From Hymenobacter metallicola (GTDB lineage: Bacteria; Bacteroidota; Bacteroidia; Cytophagales; Hymenobacteraceae): a stretch of DNA of 64,000 nt. The DNA lies in the NCBI RefSeq assembly GCF_004745645.1, contig NZ_SRMB01000001.1, positions 930,001 through 994,000 on the forward strand. Direction: 5' to 3'. This document shows positions 8,903 through 17,803 of this stretch, one piece after another. Numbering within the stretch: the stretch's first letter is position 1; each line of letters begins with the position of its first letter. The position numbers and the translations under genes are program-made. Below the pieces are notes generated by a model. That model had not been told where the DNA came from and did not search any database. It was given only the letters and a program-made list of their open reading frames with translations.

Positions 8903-10048
8903 CTAGTAATTGAGTACCCAGAGAGAAGAGCCTAAGTGCTTGCGCAGCACGGGCAGTTGTTTTTGTGCCTCCACCTTGTTGGCATAATCCACGGCCGAGA
9001 GGCGAAACTTACGGCTGCCGGGGGCGGGCAGCACAATGCGGGCATTGCGGTGACCATGGTTTACCAACGCCAGCCGGCCTTTTTCGGCGTGGGCCAGGGT
9101 GGTGTAGGCGCCCACAATGACGTAGGAACGCCCCGTCCGGCTTTTAATTGTAGTGCTGCCGGGTGCGGCGGCCGCTACGGCGGGTTTACCGGCGGCGGGC
9201 TTGGCTACCGACACGGCCGGGGCCGGCTTGGTTGCAGCCGGGGCTTTAACCACGGGCTTCGCGGCTACCGGTTTGGCCGCCACGCGGGCTTTGGCAATGG
9301 CCGGCGCGGGCGCTATTACGGGCTCGGCGGTAGCGGGAGTTGCTTCCTCCCAGTCGTCGTGGGCCAAAGCCGCCTGCTGCCGGGCTACGGGCGGAGCCGC
9401 TTCCTGCGCGGGCGTAGTCTGCACCGTGGTTTGCTCTTGCTCCGTGGTGATGCGCCAGCTTTCGGGCAGGTAGCCCAACTGGGAGGCAAACTGATAGTTG
9501 GCCGACAAAATCAGGCCGGCAATAACCAGGGTAGCGGCAATTCGGAAGGTTTTCATCGCGCGGCGGGAACGGCTAACGGCTAAAATCGGGGCCGACGCCT
9601 GCCGGTCGCGGGCCAGCAGGGCGTCGGTGGCACGGATGGGACGCGACACCAGCTCGGGCAAGCCGTAGCTGGCCGTCAGCAAATTCTGGCTGCCGGTGTA
9701 CTCAAACTCCAGGCCGCGGCCGGCGGATTGCCGGAAAATACCGATACCGGGCAACTCGGTGCGCTGGCTGGCTTCGAGCTCGGCCTGCAGGCGGCCAACG
9801 GCCTCGCGCACGAGCAGGCGGGCCTGGGCCGTGGTCAGGTTTAGGGAGCGGCTCAGCGCATCGACCAGCAGGCCATCATTGCGGGTCAGGGCCTGGTTGA
9901 ACGCCACGCGCTTGGCCGGGGGCGCCAGGGTATGGCGCACGGGGTGCACCTGGGCCGGGGTATAATCGGCAATCAGGCCTCCAAACTCGGGGATGATAAC
10001 GCAGTCGTGGTCCCGGAGCAAGGTGCGGATATGGTCGGAGAGCTGCAT
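8903..10048 (-). CDS. HU-CCDC81 and SPOR domain membrane protein
   Basis: The 381-residue protein begins with an HU-like domain as in the bacterial HU-CCDC81 family (MQLSDHIRTLLRDHDCVIIP, then GIGIFRQSAGRGLEFEY). A membrane helix lies at about residues 166-185. An Ala/Pro/Lys-rich linker precedes a C-terminal SPOR domain (SYVIVGAYTTLAHAEKGR), which binds denuded peptidoglycan, often at the division site. The ATG at 10048 was preferred to a TTG three codons upstream. It is the first gene of the exbB-exbD-tonB group. Confidence 0.87.
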   Translation of the reverse strand: MQLSDHIRTLLRDHDCVIIPEFGGLIADYTPAQVHPVRHTLAPPAKRVAFNQALTRNDGLLVDALSRSLNLTTAQARLLVREAVGRLQAELEASQRTELPGIGIFRQSAGRGLEFEYTGSQNLLTASYGLPELVSRPIRATDALLARDRQASAPILAVSRSRRAMKTFRIAATLVIAGLILSANYQFASQLGYLPESWRITTEQEQTTVQTTPAQEAAPPVARQQAALAHDDWEEATPATAEPVIAPAPAIAKARVAAKPVAAKPVVKAPAATKPAPAVSVAKPAAGKPAVAAAAPGSTTIKSRTGRSYVIVGAYTTLAHAEKGRLALVNHGHRNARIVLPAPGSRKFRLSAVDYANKVEAQKQLPVLRKHLGSSLWVLNY

Positions 10049-10098
10049 GGACGGCAAAGGTTAAGTGGAAAGGTGCGGGCCGCAGGTCAGGTATGCAA

Positions 10099-10157
10099 AA
10101 GACCTCCAGACCGTTTCAACGCCAACTTCGTGGCATTGCGGGCGACCTGGAGGTCTT
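10099..10157 (-). terminator. Inverted repeat, probable terminator of the beta-barrel gene
   Basis: Arms AAGACCTCCAG (10099-10109) and CTGGAGGTCTT (10147-10157) are perfect complements separated by 37 bases. On the minus strand the second arm runs into TTTTGC. It lies 49 bases past the stop of the gene at 10206. The large loop is unusual for a simple terminator. Confidence 0.55.
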
Positions 10158-10205
10158 GTGGCGTATACTAGCTGAACTGCGATACTGGCATCAACTCAAT
10201 TATGT

Positions 10206-11906
10206 TCAAAAATCATACGTTACGCCCGCCAGTACGTTGAATCCCTTCACCGGATAGTTCAGGAAACGCTCGTACTTACGGCCCAGCAAATTGTTGCCTA
10301 GAGCAAATATGGACAGATTTTCCATAATACGGTAATCACCGCGCAAGTTGAGGTCCACGACCGTATCGGTCGGCCGCACGACTTCCCCCACGGGCCGGCC
10401 GCCGGCCAGGCGGCGCACATAGCCCGAACCGTAGCTGGAGCTGTACGTGTACAACTCAGCGCCAATCAGCAGCTTATCATACATATTATACGTACCAAAA
10501 AGCGTCGACTGGAACGCGGGCCGGTGGAAGGCTTCGGCCAGGGAGCGGGTTTTGTAGCCATTATAATCGGCCTTAACACCCACCCGCACCTGCTCGGCCG
10601 CATTGTAGAGAATTTCGCCGTGGACGTTAAGCAGCTGGGTTGCCTTGGCATCGTAGACCAAATCGAACTTGGTAGAATCCCGGCGGCTGTTGTTGTAGAA
10701 GTACAGGTTCCGGTCGTTGGCCAGCGTTACTTTGGCATTCACCGACAGGGACCGGGCCGGCGTAGAGTTGAAGCCGAAGTAGACCGTCGGGCCGCGGTGG
10801 GTGTCGGCCACGCGCTGGTTGGGCGCCAGCCAGGGGTTTTCGGTGGTCAAGTCGTACATCGTCACGCGTTGCAGCCCGCCGCCCAGGCCGGCAAAGACCA
10901 CAAACTTATCTTCCGTAACGGTGTAGCCCAGGCGCACGGCCGGGTACACGTTGAACTGCTGGGCCCGCCGGATCGTGTCGCCGGTGTAGCCCAGCGTGGC
11001 CCCCACCGACAGCGCCAGCCGGTCCAGGGTGAGCTCGTAGGCCGGCGTAATCTGCACGAAGGGCCGGCTTACTTTCAGCGAGTCTTTGTGGGAAATCAAC
11101 GACACGTCGCCGTTGACGGCTACCCGGCTGTTTTCACTCAGGGTATAGCCCGAGCGCAGGGCCACGTTGAAGTTGCTTTCCGAGGCCTGGTAGTTATCCT
11201 TCCAGTAGTTGAAGCCCAGGCCCAGGTCGTACTGAAAGGGCGCCTCCGTGCTCTGGTTGCGGGCGTACACCTTCACGGCCGCCCGGCTGAATACCTGCTT
11301 GATGCTGTCGGCGGGCGGGGCCACGCGGCGCACCTCGCGGTTGTAGCCGTAGAAGTTATACCGCTCCCGCCCCAGGTCGAGCTTGGCACCCAGGGTCATG
11401 GGGCCGTTGTAGGTTTCGCCGTTCAGGCCCAGGCTGGTTTGGCTCGACCCCGAGTTCTTCTTATCAATCGGCCCTTTGGCCGAGGAAATATGACTGAAGG
11501 TAAGCCCGTAGTCGGCCGTTTCCGAGCGGGTGTTATGCAGGTAGGCCTTGCCGTAGAAGGTGCCGTAATTCCCGATAGCGCCCTTCAGGTAATTGCCGGT
11601 TTGCGGAGCCAACTCTTCCTGCTGGATGGAAAGCACCCGCACCGAAGGGTTGAGGCGGTCGGCGGGCAGCTTGAAGTCCGGGTAGGTGTAGGTTACGGGC
11701 CCGGCCTGCTTGGCGGGCGGGTCAATCTTAATTTTCTCGAAGTTGCGGGTGGCTTCCGGAAGCTGGTTTACCCGCTCTTTCACAATCTCAATTTCGGCGT
11801 CTTCAATCTTGCCGCCCGTTTTGCCGGTACGCTGGGCCCAGGCCAGCGCAGGCGCGGCCGTCAGCAGAACCGCCAGCGGCAGCAGTTTAGAGGAAGGAAG
11901 GGACAT
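10206..11906 (-). CDS. Outer-membrane beta-barrel protein (TonB-receptor-like barrel, no plug)
   Basis: The chosen ATG at 11906 gives 566 residues beginning with a signal peptide (MSLPSSKLLPLAVLL...ALAWAQ). The remainder is rich in alternating amphipathic beta strands with aromatic girdles and ends in GVTYDF, a C-terminal Phe as expected for BAM-inserted barrels. The last strands (IFALGNNLLGRKYERFLNYP) resemble the end of TonB-dependent receptors, but no plug domain or TonB box is seen. It lies 80 bases after the large TPR protein, so the two may work together at the outer membrane. The substrate is unknown. Confidence 0.75.
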   Translation of the reverse strand: MSLPSSKLLPLAVLLTAAPALAWAQRTGKTGGKIEDAEIEIVKERVNQLPEATRNFEKIKIDPPAKQAGPVTYTYPDFKLPADRLNPSVRVLSIQQEELAPQTGNYLKGAIGNYGTFYGKAYLHNTRSETADYGLTFSHISSAKGPIDKKNSGSSQTSLGLNGETYNGPMTLGAKLDLGRERYNFYGYNREVRRVAPPADSIKQVFSRAAVKVYARNQSTEAPFQYDLGLGFNYWKDNYQASESNFNVALRSGYTLSENSRVAVNGDVSLISHKDSLKVSRPFVQITPAYELTLDRLALSVGATLGYTGDTIRRAQQFNVYPAVRLGYTVTEDKFVVFAGLGGGLQRVTMYDLTTENPWLAPNQRVADTHRGPTVYFGFNSTPARSLSVNAKVTLANDRNLYFYNNSRRDSTKFDLVYDAKATQLLNVHGEILYNAAEQVRVGVKADYNGYKTRSLAEAFHRPAFQSTLFGTYNMYDKLLIGAELYTYSSSYGSGYVRRLAGGRPVGEVVRPTDTVVDLNLRGDYRIMENLSIFALGNNLLGRKYERFLNYPVKGFNVLAGVTYDF

Positions 11907-11986
11907 AGGTTGGGGGCTTGGGTCGGCCGGAAATCTTTTCCGGCCGGCCGGATACACGTTCTGAATGGACTACCAGGCGGCTACTC

Positions 11987-14900
11987 CTACTCGTTGCCCC
12001 CCGCAGCGGGCGTGGCCGTCGAGTCGGCGGGCGGGGCCTGGGTTGGCTGCAGGGCGCTGCGCCCCGGCGTTTTACCTTTGGCCGGGGGCGTTTTAGCGGG
12101 CGGCGTGGGTTTGGTGGCCGGCGTTTTGGCCGGTGGGGGCGTTTTGCCGCCGCCCGTAGTTCCCGCACCCGTGCTGCCGCTCCCCGCATCGGCCGCCGAC
12201 AAAGCCGCCAGGCGCTGCTTGGCTCCCTCAATGATTTCGGGCACCGGGAATTTGTTCTCGATGATGGAGTTCAGCGTGGCTTTGGCCTGGAAGGTTTCGC
12301 CCTGGGCCGCGTAGATGTCGGCAATCAGCAGAAAGCCCCGGCCCTGCCACAGCTCGTAGTTCGAGGTGTTGGTTTTGTAGGCGGCGTCGAGGGCCTCGGG
12401 GTATTTCTTCTGCTGAAACAGCACGTCGGCCAGCAGGTACTGGGCTTCGGCCCCGGTTTCATCGGTGGCCGCCGCCGCGGTGGTCAGCTCGGGCAGGGCC
12501 AGGTCGAAGTTGCTGGTTTTGTAGCTGGCTTTGCCCAAATACAGGTTGGCCGCGTTGGTGGCGTTCAGCGAGGCCCCGGCCACGCTGCGCAGCTCCTCGG
12601 CTACGCGCCGGGTGCTGGCATAGTCGGCGCTTTCGTAGTAGCTTTTCATCAGCCCGATGCCGGCGTTGGCCACTTCCCGCTTGTTCTGCGACACTTCCCG
12701 CAGGCGGGTGTAGAACTTGATGGCTTCGGGGTAGTTCTTGGCCTCAAACTCCAAATCGGCCACCCGGCCTACCGCGCGGTTCACAAACTCGCTCTTGCCC
12801 TCGGTCACCACGGCGCGCATCCGGGCCAGGCCGTCGGCTTTCTTGCCGGTCTTCAGGTAAGAATCGGCCAGGTAGTAGCGGCCGTTGGCCGCCAGGGCGC
12901 TAGTAGGGTACTGCTTCAGGTAGGACTCCAGGCGGGCAATGGCCTGGGGGTATTTCTCGGCCGAATACAAGGATTTGGCCGCTTCAAACTCCACGCTTTC
13001 GGTGGCCTTGCTTTCCGGGTTCTGGGCTTTAAACTGAGCCAGGTACTGGTCGAAATCCTCGGTTTTGCCGATGGCCGACAAGCTCTCCTGCATGCTGTAG
13101 AGCGCCGTGCTGGCGGCTTTGGTACGCGGATACTGGTCGAGCACCTGCTTGAAGTCGGCAATGGCCTTGTCGTGCTGGTTGAGGTTGGCGTAGGCCACGC
13201 CCCGCTTCTGCAGGGCCTGCGGAATCAGCGGGCTGTTGGGCCGGTTTACAATCAGCTTGGTGAAGCCGTCCACGGCGGGCTGGAAGTCGCCGGCCTCGAA
13301 GTCGAACTGGGCCTGCTGGTAGACCGCGTCGTCGGCGTAGCGCGAGGTGGGCGCGGTTTTGAGCAGGGTGCTCAGCGTCTTGGTGGCCTCGTCGCGCCGG
13401 CCCATCAGCCCCAGGGTTACGCTTTTCTGGTAGTAGGCGTAGTCTTTATCGGCGGCGTTGGCGGCAATGACCTTGTCGTAGAGCTCCAGGGCCTGCGGGT
13501 AGCTTTTGGCCACGTAGTAGGTATCGGCCACGCGCAGGGTCACGTCGTAGTAGTTCGGGTCGGTGGGCTTGGCAACCGGGTCGTTCAGATAAGCCTGAAA
13601 CTGGGTGCGGGCCGGCCCGTACTGCTGGGTGTTGTAGTAGGCATAGCCCAGGCCGTAGCGGGCCTTCTGGTCGTAGTCGGTGTCGGCCGCCGAGCCGCTA
13701 CGGGCGGTGCGGGCCGCGGCGGTGTAGGCCGTAATGGCTTCGGGGTACTTCTGCCCCACGCTGTAGATTTCGCCCTTGAGCACCTGCGCGGCGGCCCGCA
13801 GCGCGTCGTCCTGCGGGTATTTCAAGGACTTATCGACCAGCGGCAAGGCCTGGGTGTACTGGTTGTTATTGTACAGCGTGGCGGCCTGCAAATAAGTCAC
13901 GCGCTGGTAGGTGGCGTTGAGCTTGCTGCTGCGCTCATCGAGGCCTTCCAGGTAGGCAATGGCCTGGGTGAAGTCGCTCGAATTGAGAAAACTCTCGCTC
14001 AGGATGTCGTCGGCCGCCGCCGCGTTTTTAGAGCGGGGGAAGCGCTTGTTGAAATCCTTCAGGGCCGTAATCACCTCCTGGGTGTTGCCCAGCTCGTAGT
14101 TGATCTGGGCGTATTTGAGGGTGGCGTTTTCGGTGATATTCTTGTCGAAGGTCGTTTTGCGGGCCGCATCAAACGAGTTCAGGGCCTGCTGCTTCTGGCT
14201 CGTTTGCAGGTAGCTCAGGCCCAGGTGGTAGGCCGCGTTCTGCCCCAGCGAATCGCGCTGGGCGGCCACGCCTTTCAAGCTCCCGATGGCGCCCTTGTAG
14301 TCGCCCATCTTGTAGTTGGCGTAGCCGATTTTGTACTGCACCTTGGGCTCGATCTTCTTGCGGCCGGCGGCGTACTTGTCGAAGTACTCGGCGGCCTGCT
14401 TGAAGTCCTGCTTCTGGTAGAAAGCGTCGCCCACGAGCAGCTGGATTTCATCGGCTCCCTGGGGGGGCGGCGTCTGGGCCAGGGCCTTGGTGCCGTAGTC
14501 AATCAGGCCGTCGAAGTTGCCTTCCTTGTAGTAAATCTGGCTCATAATGGCCGGCACCACGAGGCGGTAGGCATCGTTTTGCTCGGCCACGCCCAGGTCC
14601 TGGCGGGCGGCGGCGTATTCACCGGCCCGGAACGCCAGGTAGCCCGCGTAATACGAGCTGGCGTAGCGGTACTCGTGGTTGCCCTGCTTGTTGCGGTCGA
14701 AAAGCAGCTTGGCCTTGTCAAACTCTTTCTGGGAGAAGTAGCTGTAGGCCAGCTTGAATTCTGACTCGGCCCGCTGCTCGGCGCTGAGGTTATCGGCCCC
14801 GACGCGCTGCAGGTAGTCGGTGGCCTTGGCGTAGTCTTTCTTGTCGAAATAGAATTTACCCAGCTCGAAAAAGGCCTGGGCGGCCTTGGGGTGGGCCGGG

Positions 14901-15208
14901 TTGTTGGCCGCAAACGCCAGCACCTGCCCTTCCGCGTCGGGGTGAAACAGGTAGAGGCCGGCAATGGCCCGGTAATACTCCGCGTCGGTGGTTCGGTCGC
15001 GCAGCTCGCCGGTGCGGCGCTGGGTTTGTTCTACGTAGCGCTGGAAGGCCTGCTGGGCGGCGCCGTACTTGCCGCGGTCAAAGAGCTCGAGTCCTTCCTG
15101 AAAGTGTCGTTCGTCGGAGGCAAAAACCTGCGTTTGCTGGGCCGAAGCGGCTACGGGAGCCGCGGCGCTGAGCGAGGCGACCAGCGCAATCCGGGGAAAT
15201 ATCTTCAT
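11987..15208 (-). CDS. Large exported tetratricopeptide-repeat protein
   Basis: The chosen ATG at 15208 gives 1073 residues with a signal peptide (MKIFPRIALVASLSAAAPVAASAQ). Nearly the whole mature protein consists of TPR units with the A/Y-rich pattern (for example ALELYDKVIAANAADKDYAY), in the style of BamD, YbgF and other periplasmic TPR proteins. The C-terminal 60 residues are Pro/Lys/Thr-rich and probably disordered. It probably acts as a periplasmic or outer-membrane-associated scaffold. The barrel gene follows it. A frame extension back to 15379 was rejected because a -7 promoter box lies at 15255-15262. Confidence 0.88.
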   Translation of the reverse strand: MKIFPRIALVASLSAAAPVAASAQQTQVFASDERHFQEGLELFDRGKYGAAQQAFQRYVEQTQRRTGELRDRTTDAEYYRAIAGLYLFHPDAEGQVLAFAANNPAHPKAAQAFFELGKFYFDKKDYAKATDYLQRVGADNLSAEQRAESEFKLAYSYFSQKEFDKAKLLFDRNKQGNHEYRYASSYYAGYLAFRAGEYAAARQDLGVAEQNDAYRLVVPAIMSQIYYKEGNFDGLIDYGTKALAQTPPPQGADEIQLLVGDAFYQKQDFKQAAEYFDKYAAGRKKIEPKVQYKIGYANYKMGDYKGAIGSLKGVAAQRDSLGQNAAYHLGLSYLQTSQKQQALNSFDAARKTTFDKNITENATLKYAQINYELGNTQEVITALKDFNKRFPRSKNAAAADDILSESFLNSSDFTQAIAYLEGLDERSSKLNATYQRVTYLQAATLYNNNQYTQALPLVDKSLKYPQDDALRAAAQVLKGEIYSVGQKYPEAITAYTAAARTARSGSAADTDYDQKARYGLGYAYYNTQQYGPARTQFQAYLNDPVAKPTDPNYYDVTLRVADTYYVAKSYPQALELYDKVIAANAADKDYAYYQKSVTLGLMGRRDEATKTLSTLLKTAPTSRYADDAVYQQAQFDFEAGDFQPAVDGFTKLIVNRPNSPLIPQALQKRGVAYANLNQHDKAIADFKQVLDQYPRTKAASTALYSMQESLSAIGKTEDFDQYLAQFKAQNPESKATESVEFEAAKSLYSAEKYPQAIARLESYLKQYPTSALAANGRYYLADSYLKTGKKADGLARMRAVVTEGKSEFVNRAVGRVADLEFEAKNYPEAIKFYTRLREVSQNKREVANAGIGLMKSYYESADYASTRRVAEELRSVAGASLNATNAANLYLGKASYKTSNFDLALPELTTAAAATDETGAEAQYLLADVLFQQKKYPEALDAAYKTNTSNYELWQGRGFLLIADIYAAQGETFQAKATLNSIIENKFPVPEIIEGAKQRLAALSAADAGSGSTGAGTTGGGKTPPPAKTPATKPTPPAKTPPAKGKTPGRSALQPTQAPPADSTATPAAGGNE

Positions 15209-15254
15209 TAACGGGGCGTTACGGGAAAAAGGGCGCTGCCGGCCCGGTATTGGC

Positions 15255-15262
15255 CAAAAGTA
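15255..15262 (-). promoter_or_regulatory. Bacteroidota -7 box upstream of the TPR gene
   Basis: The minus strand reads TACTTTTG, matching TAnnTTTG, 47 bases before the chosen ATG. No well-spaced -33 TTG is visible. Confidence 0.4.
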
Positions 15263-15401
15263 GCGAAAAAAGGCAATGGGTTGCGCAGCTTCGCTATTTG
15301 ACCTGTTTTGTCCCAAACGCTTCCCGGGGGGTTTTGGTATCTGCTGGCTCCCTGTCGGCCTTGCTTCCAGCTGCCCCAAGGTTGGGGAAAACCCAGCCCG
15401 C

Positions 15402-17135
15402 CTACCGCCGAAAATACACCCGGAACGTGGAGCCCACCCCTACTGCACTGTCCACCTCGATACGCCCGCCGGCGTTGTCCACGATTTTCTTGACCATGTA
15501 GAGCCCAATGCCGGTGCCCTCGACGTGGTCGTGCAGGCGCTGAAACATGGCAAACAGCTTGCGCCCGTCGTGGTTGAGGTTCAGTCCCAAGCCATTATCC
15601 TGCACGCTCAGCACGGCAAACTCGGGGTCGAGCCGGCTGCTGATGCGCACCCGCGGGGGGCGCTCGGGCGAGCGGTACTTCAGGGCGTTGCTGAGCAGGT
15701 TGTAGATAATGCTGCGCAGGTTTTTCTCCGAGAAGGAAATCGTCGGGCACTGCTGCACGTCCAGTTCCAGCGTCGCGTCGGCTGCTTGCATCAGGGGGGC
15801 CAGATCCAGCTCGATTTCAGTAATCAGCCGTTCTAGCTCCACCGTGGCCGCGGAGTGCCCGTGCTCCTTCTGCAGCTTGGTTACTTCAGTCAGGTGCTCG
15901 ATGGTGCGCTTGAAGCGGTCCACGGAGTCCTGCATCATGGCCAGAATCAGGGGCACTTGCTTCAGCTCACTACTTTGCCGCTGCTCGCGAAGCTCGGTCT
16001 GCAGGGCATACAGCAGGCCTTCGATATTGCTGATGGGGGCCTTCAGGTCGTGGCTGGCTGTGTAGATAAAATTATCCAGGTCCACGTTGGCCCGCAGCAG
16101 CTGCTCATTGTTTTCGCGCAGCTCCCCCTGGGCCTGGTCGATGCGCTCCAGGGCCAGCTTGTGCTCGTGAATATCGGTGAAAGTGCCCACCCACTGCACA
16201 ATATCGCCCTGCTCGTTGCGCGAAGGCAGGGCCCGGCCCAGCAGCCAGCGGTAGTCCCCGGCCTGGGTCCGGAAGCGGTATTCGAGGTCAAACGGCTCCC
16301 CGGTTTGCAGGCTCTGGGCCCAGCGGGCAGTGCTGGCTTCGGCATCGGGCGGAAACATATACTCCTGCCACTGACTGTGCAGGGGCTGGTGGCTGTTGGC
16401 CCCGGTAAAGTCGAACCAGCGGTGGTTGAGGTAGGTGGTAATGCCGTGGGCATCGGTCGTCCAGGCAATCTGGGGGATGCCCTCCAGCATGCGGCTGGCT
16501 TCGGCCGCGGCCTGCTCAATGGCCTGGCGGGCGGCCTGCTGGCGCACGAGCTCCTCGTTTTTGCGGGCAATAACGGCGTTCTGCTCGGCTACCCGGGCCT
16601 GAATCACCTTGATTTCTTCCTGGGCCGACAGGTCGGTGGCAATGACGGCCAGGACCGGGGTTTCGTGAAACGTCAGCACGTTCATCGACAACGACAAGGG
16701 CCGCAGCGAACCATCCTGGGCCCGGAGCGGCAGTTCGCCTTTGCCTTTCCCGGCCTGCCAGCTGTTGCGCAACAGCAGCAGCCAGTACCCGTGAAAGTCC
16801 AGGGGAATGAAGGTGTCGAACCGCCCGCCGATAACTTCCTCCAGGGCCCGGCCCAGCCAACTGGCCAGGCAGGCGTTGCCGTAGAGAATGGTGCCGTCCT
16901 CGCTGAGCAGCATCGCGCCTTCGTTCATCTGCTCAATCAGGGTGCGGTAGCCGTGGTCGGCGCCTTCCAGGGTGAAAATGCGCGGCCCCTCGGCACTCTG
17001 AATCGCCAGCGCATCAACGGCGCCGGTGCGCACGGCTTCGATCAGCTCCTCGGCTTCTTCGAGGCGGTAGCGCAGCTCCTCGTTTTCCCGGGCCAGCTCG
17101 GCCGCACTTTTTCCCGGCACCTCACGCTCCCTCAT
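15402..17135 (-). CDS. PAS-domain sensor histidine kinase of the Kai operon
   Basis: This 577-residue protein has no membrane segment. A short coiled coil (residues 10-45) leads into a PAS domain (about 60-170), a second coil and a second PAS/PAC domain (about 215-325). Then come a HisKA domain with the phospho-acceptor His in TASHDLKAPISN (His 362) and an HATPase with N box NLLSNALKY (about 479-487), DNGLGL (513-518) and GTGIGL (540-545). All kinase motifs are intact. Its ATG overlaps the end of the second kaiB by 14 bases, so it is cotranscribed with kaiC and both kaiB genes. It probably reads the KaiC state, like cyanobacterial SasA, although it lacks SasA's KaiB-like domain. Confidence 0.9.
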   Translation of the reverse strand: MREREVPGKSAAELARENEELRYRLEEAEELIEAVRTGAVDALAIQSAEGPRIFTLEGADHGYRTLIEQMNEGAMLLSEDGTILYGNACLASWLGRALEEVIGGRFDTFIPLDFHGYWLLLLRNSWQAGKGKGELPLRAQDGSLRPLSLSMNVLTFHETPVLAVIATDLSAQEEIKVIQARVAEQNAVIARKNEELVRQQAARQAIEQAAAEASRMLEGIPQIAWTTDAHGITTYLNHRWFDFTGANSHQPLHSQWQEYMFPPDAEASTARWAQSLQTGEPFDLEYRFRTQAGDYRWLLGRALPSRNEQGDIVQWVGTFTDIHEHKLALERIDQAQGELRENNEQLLRANVDLDNFIYTASHDLKAPISNIEGLLYALQTELREQRQSSELKQVPLILAMMQDSVDRFKRTIEHLTEVTKLQKEHGHSAATVELERLITEIELDLAPLMQAADATLELDVQQCPTISFSEKNLRSIIYNLLSNALKYRSPERPPRVRISSRLDPEFAVLSVQDNGLGLNLNHDGRKLFAMFQRLHDHVEGTGIGLYMVKKIVDNAGGRIEVDSAVGVGSTFRVYFRR

Positions 17136-17460
17136 GACCGGTACTCGAATCGGCTAGCGGGGAGATAATACCCAGGGCCTTGAGCACCCGCTCGCGGTCC
17201 GACAAGTCGCCCACGAGGCGGCGCACCAGGCCCGGGCTCCGCTTGATCAGCGTCGGGGCCCCAATCAGCTGTTCGCGCTGGGCGAGTTCGGGCTGCTGGT
17301 AGATATCCATGATGAGCAACTCGTAGCGTCCTTTCAGGTACTGCTCACAAATGTCTTTGATGTTGCGCACGGCCCGGGTCGAGTTGGGCGTGGCGCCCGT
17401 GATGTACAGGTGCAGCACATATTCGGCTCCGGCCGGCTCCGACCGTTCTTCTGCTTCCAT
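17122..17460 (-). CDS. kaiB: KaiB-family protein, divergent copy
   Basis: The 112-residue protein is clearly KaiB-like: YVLHLYITGATPNSTRAVRN, then LKGRYELLIMDIYQQPELAQ, APTLIKRSPG and VGDLSDRERVLKALGI. Cyanobacterial KaiB is a fold-switching, thioredoxin-like protein that binds the KaiC CI ring. Compared with the copy upstream, this one is more divergent at the C-terminal end, where GLD is replaced by ALG, and it has a longer N-terminal tail. Its ATG follows the stop of the first kaiB directly with no gap, and its end overlaps the kinase start by 14 bases. Confidence 0.92.
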   Translation of the reverse strand: MEAEERSEPAGAEYVLHLYITGATPNSTRAVRNIKDICEQYLKGRYELLIMDIYQQPELAQREQLIGAPTLIKRSPGLVRRLVGDLSDRERVLKALGIISPLADSSTGHEGA

Positions 17461-17793
17461 TTACTGCGGGCCTTTGCTGCCCCGGGGGCGAATATCGAGT
17501 CCGACCAGCACGCGCTCCTCGTTGGATAAGTCGCCGATGATCTTGCGAATCGGCTCGGGCACTTTGCGCACCAGCGTCGGAATGGCCAGAATCTGGTCAC
17601 CTTCGGCCAGTTGCGGATCTTTGAGCAGGTCAATTACTTCCAGCGCGTAGCGTCCTTTCAGATACTGCTCGCAGTACTTCTTCAGGTTGGCCAGGGCCGT
17701 TACTGATTTGGGGGTTTGGCCGGCCACATACAGGCGCAGCTCCCAGTATTCCTCGTCCATAAATGGGGCCGGATGGGCAGGTGTGGGTTCCAT
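17461..17793 (-). CDS. kaiB: KaiB-family protein, canonical copy
   Basis: At 110 residues this is the more canonical of the two KaiB proteins. It has [59 protein letters not shown] and ERVLVGLD, closely matching the cyanobacterial KaiB pattern. An alternative start at the Met of FMDEEYWEL (residue 12) would give a length nearer to cyanobacterial KaiB. It starts 10 bases after the kaiC stop. KaiB is expected to bind the KaiC CI ring in a phosphorylation-dependent manner. Confidence 0.94.
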   Translation of the reverse strand: MEPTPAHPAPFMDEEYWELRLYVAGQTPKSVTALANLKKYCEQYLKGRYALEVIDLLKDPQLAEGDQILAIPTLVRKVPEPIRKIIGDLSNEERVLVGLDIRPRGSKGPQ

Positions 17794-17803
17794 TACGGAC
17801 AGG

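Noticed and set aside
12000..12180. Short tandem DNA repeat at the end of the TPR gene
   Set aside because: The repeats encode a Pro/Lys/Thr-rich protein tail and are explained by coding sequence.
10524..12314. A long plus-strand frame opposite the beta-barrel gene
   Set aside because: The minus-strand protein has a signal peptide, beta-strand pattern and terminal Phe; the plus frame has none.
11918..14764. A 948-codon open frame on the plus strand
   Set aside because: It is antisense to the TPR gene; it is Gly/Val/Leu-rich nonsense produced by the regular codon usage of a GC-rich gene.
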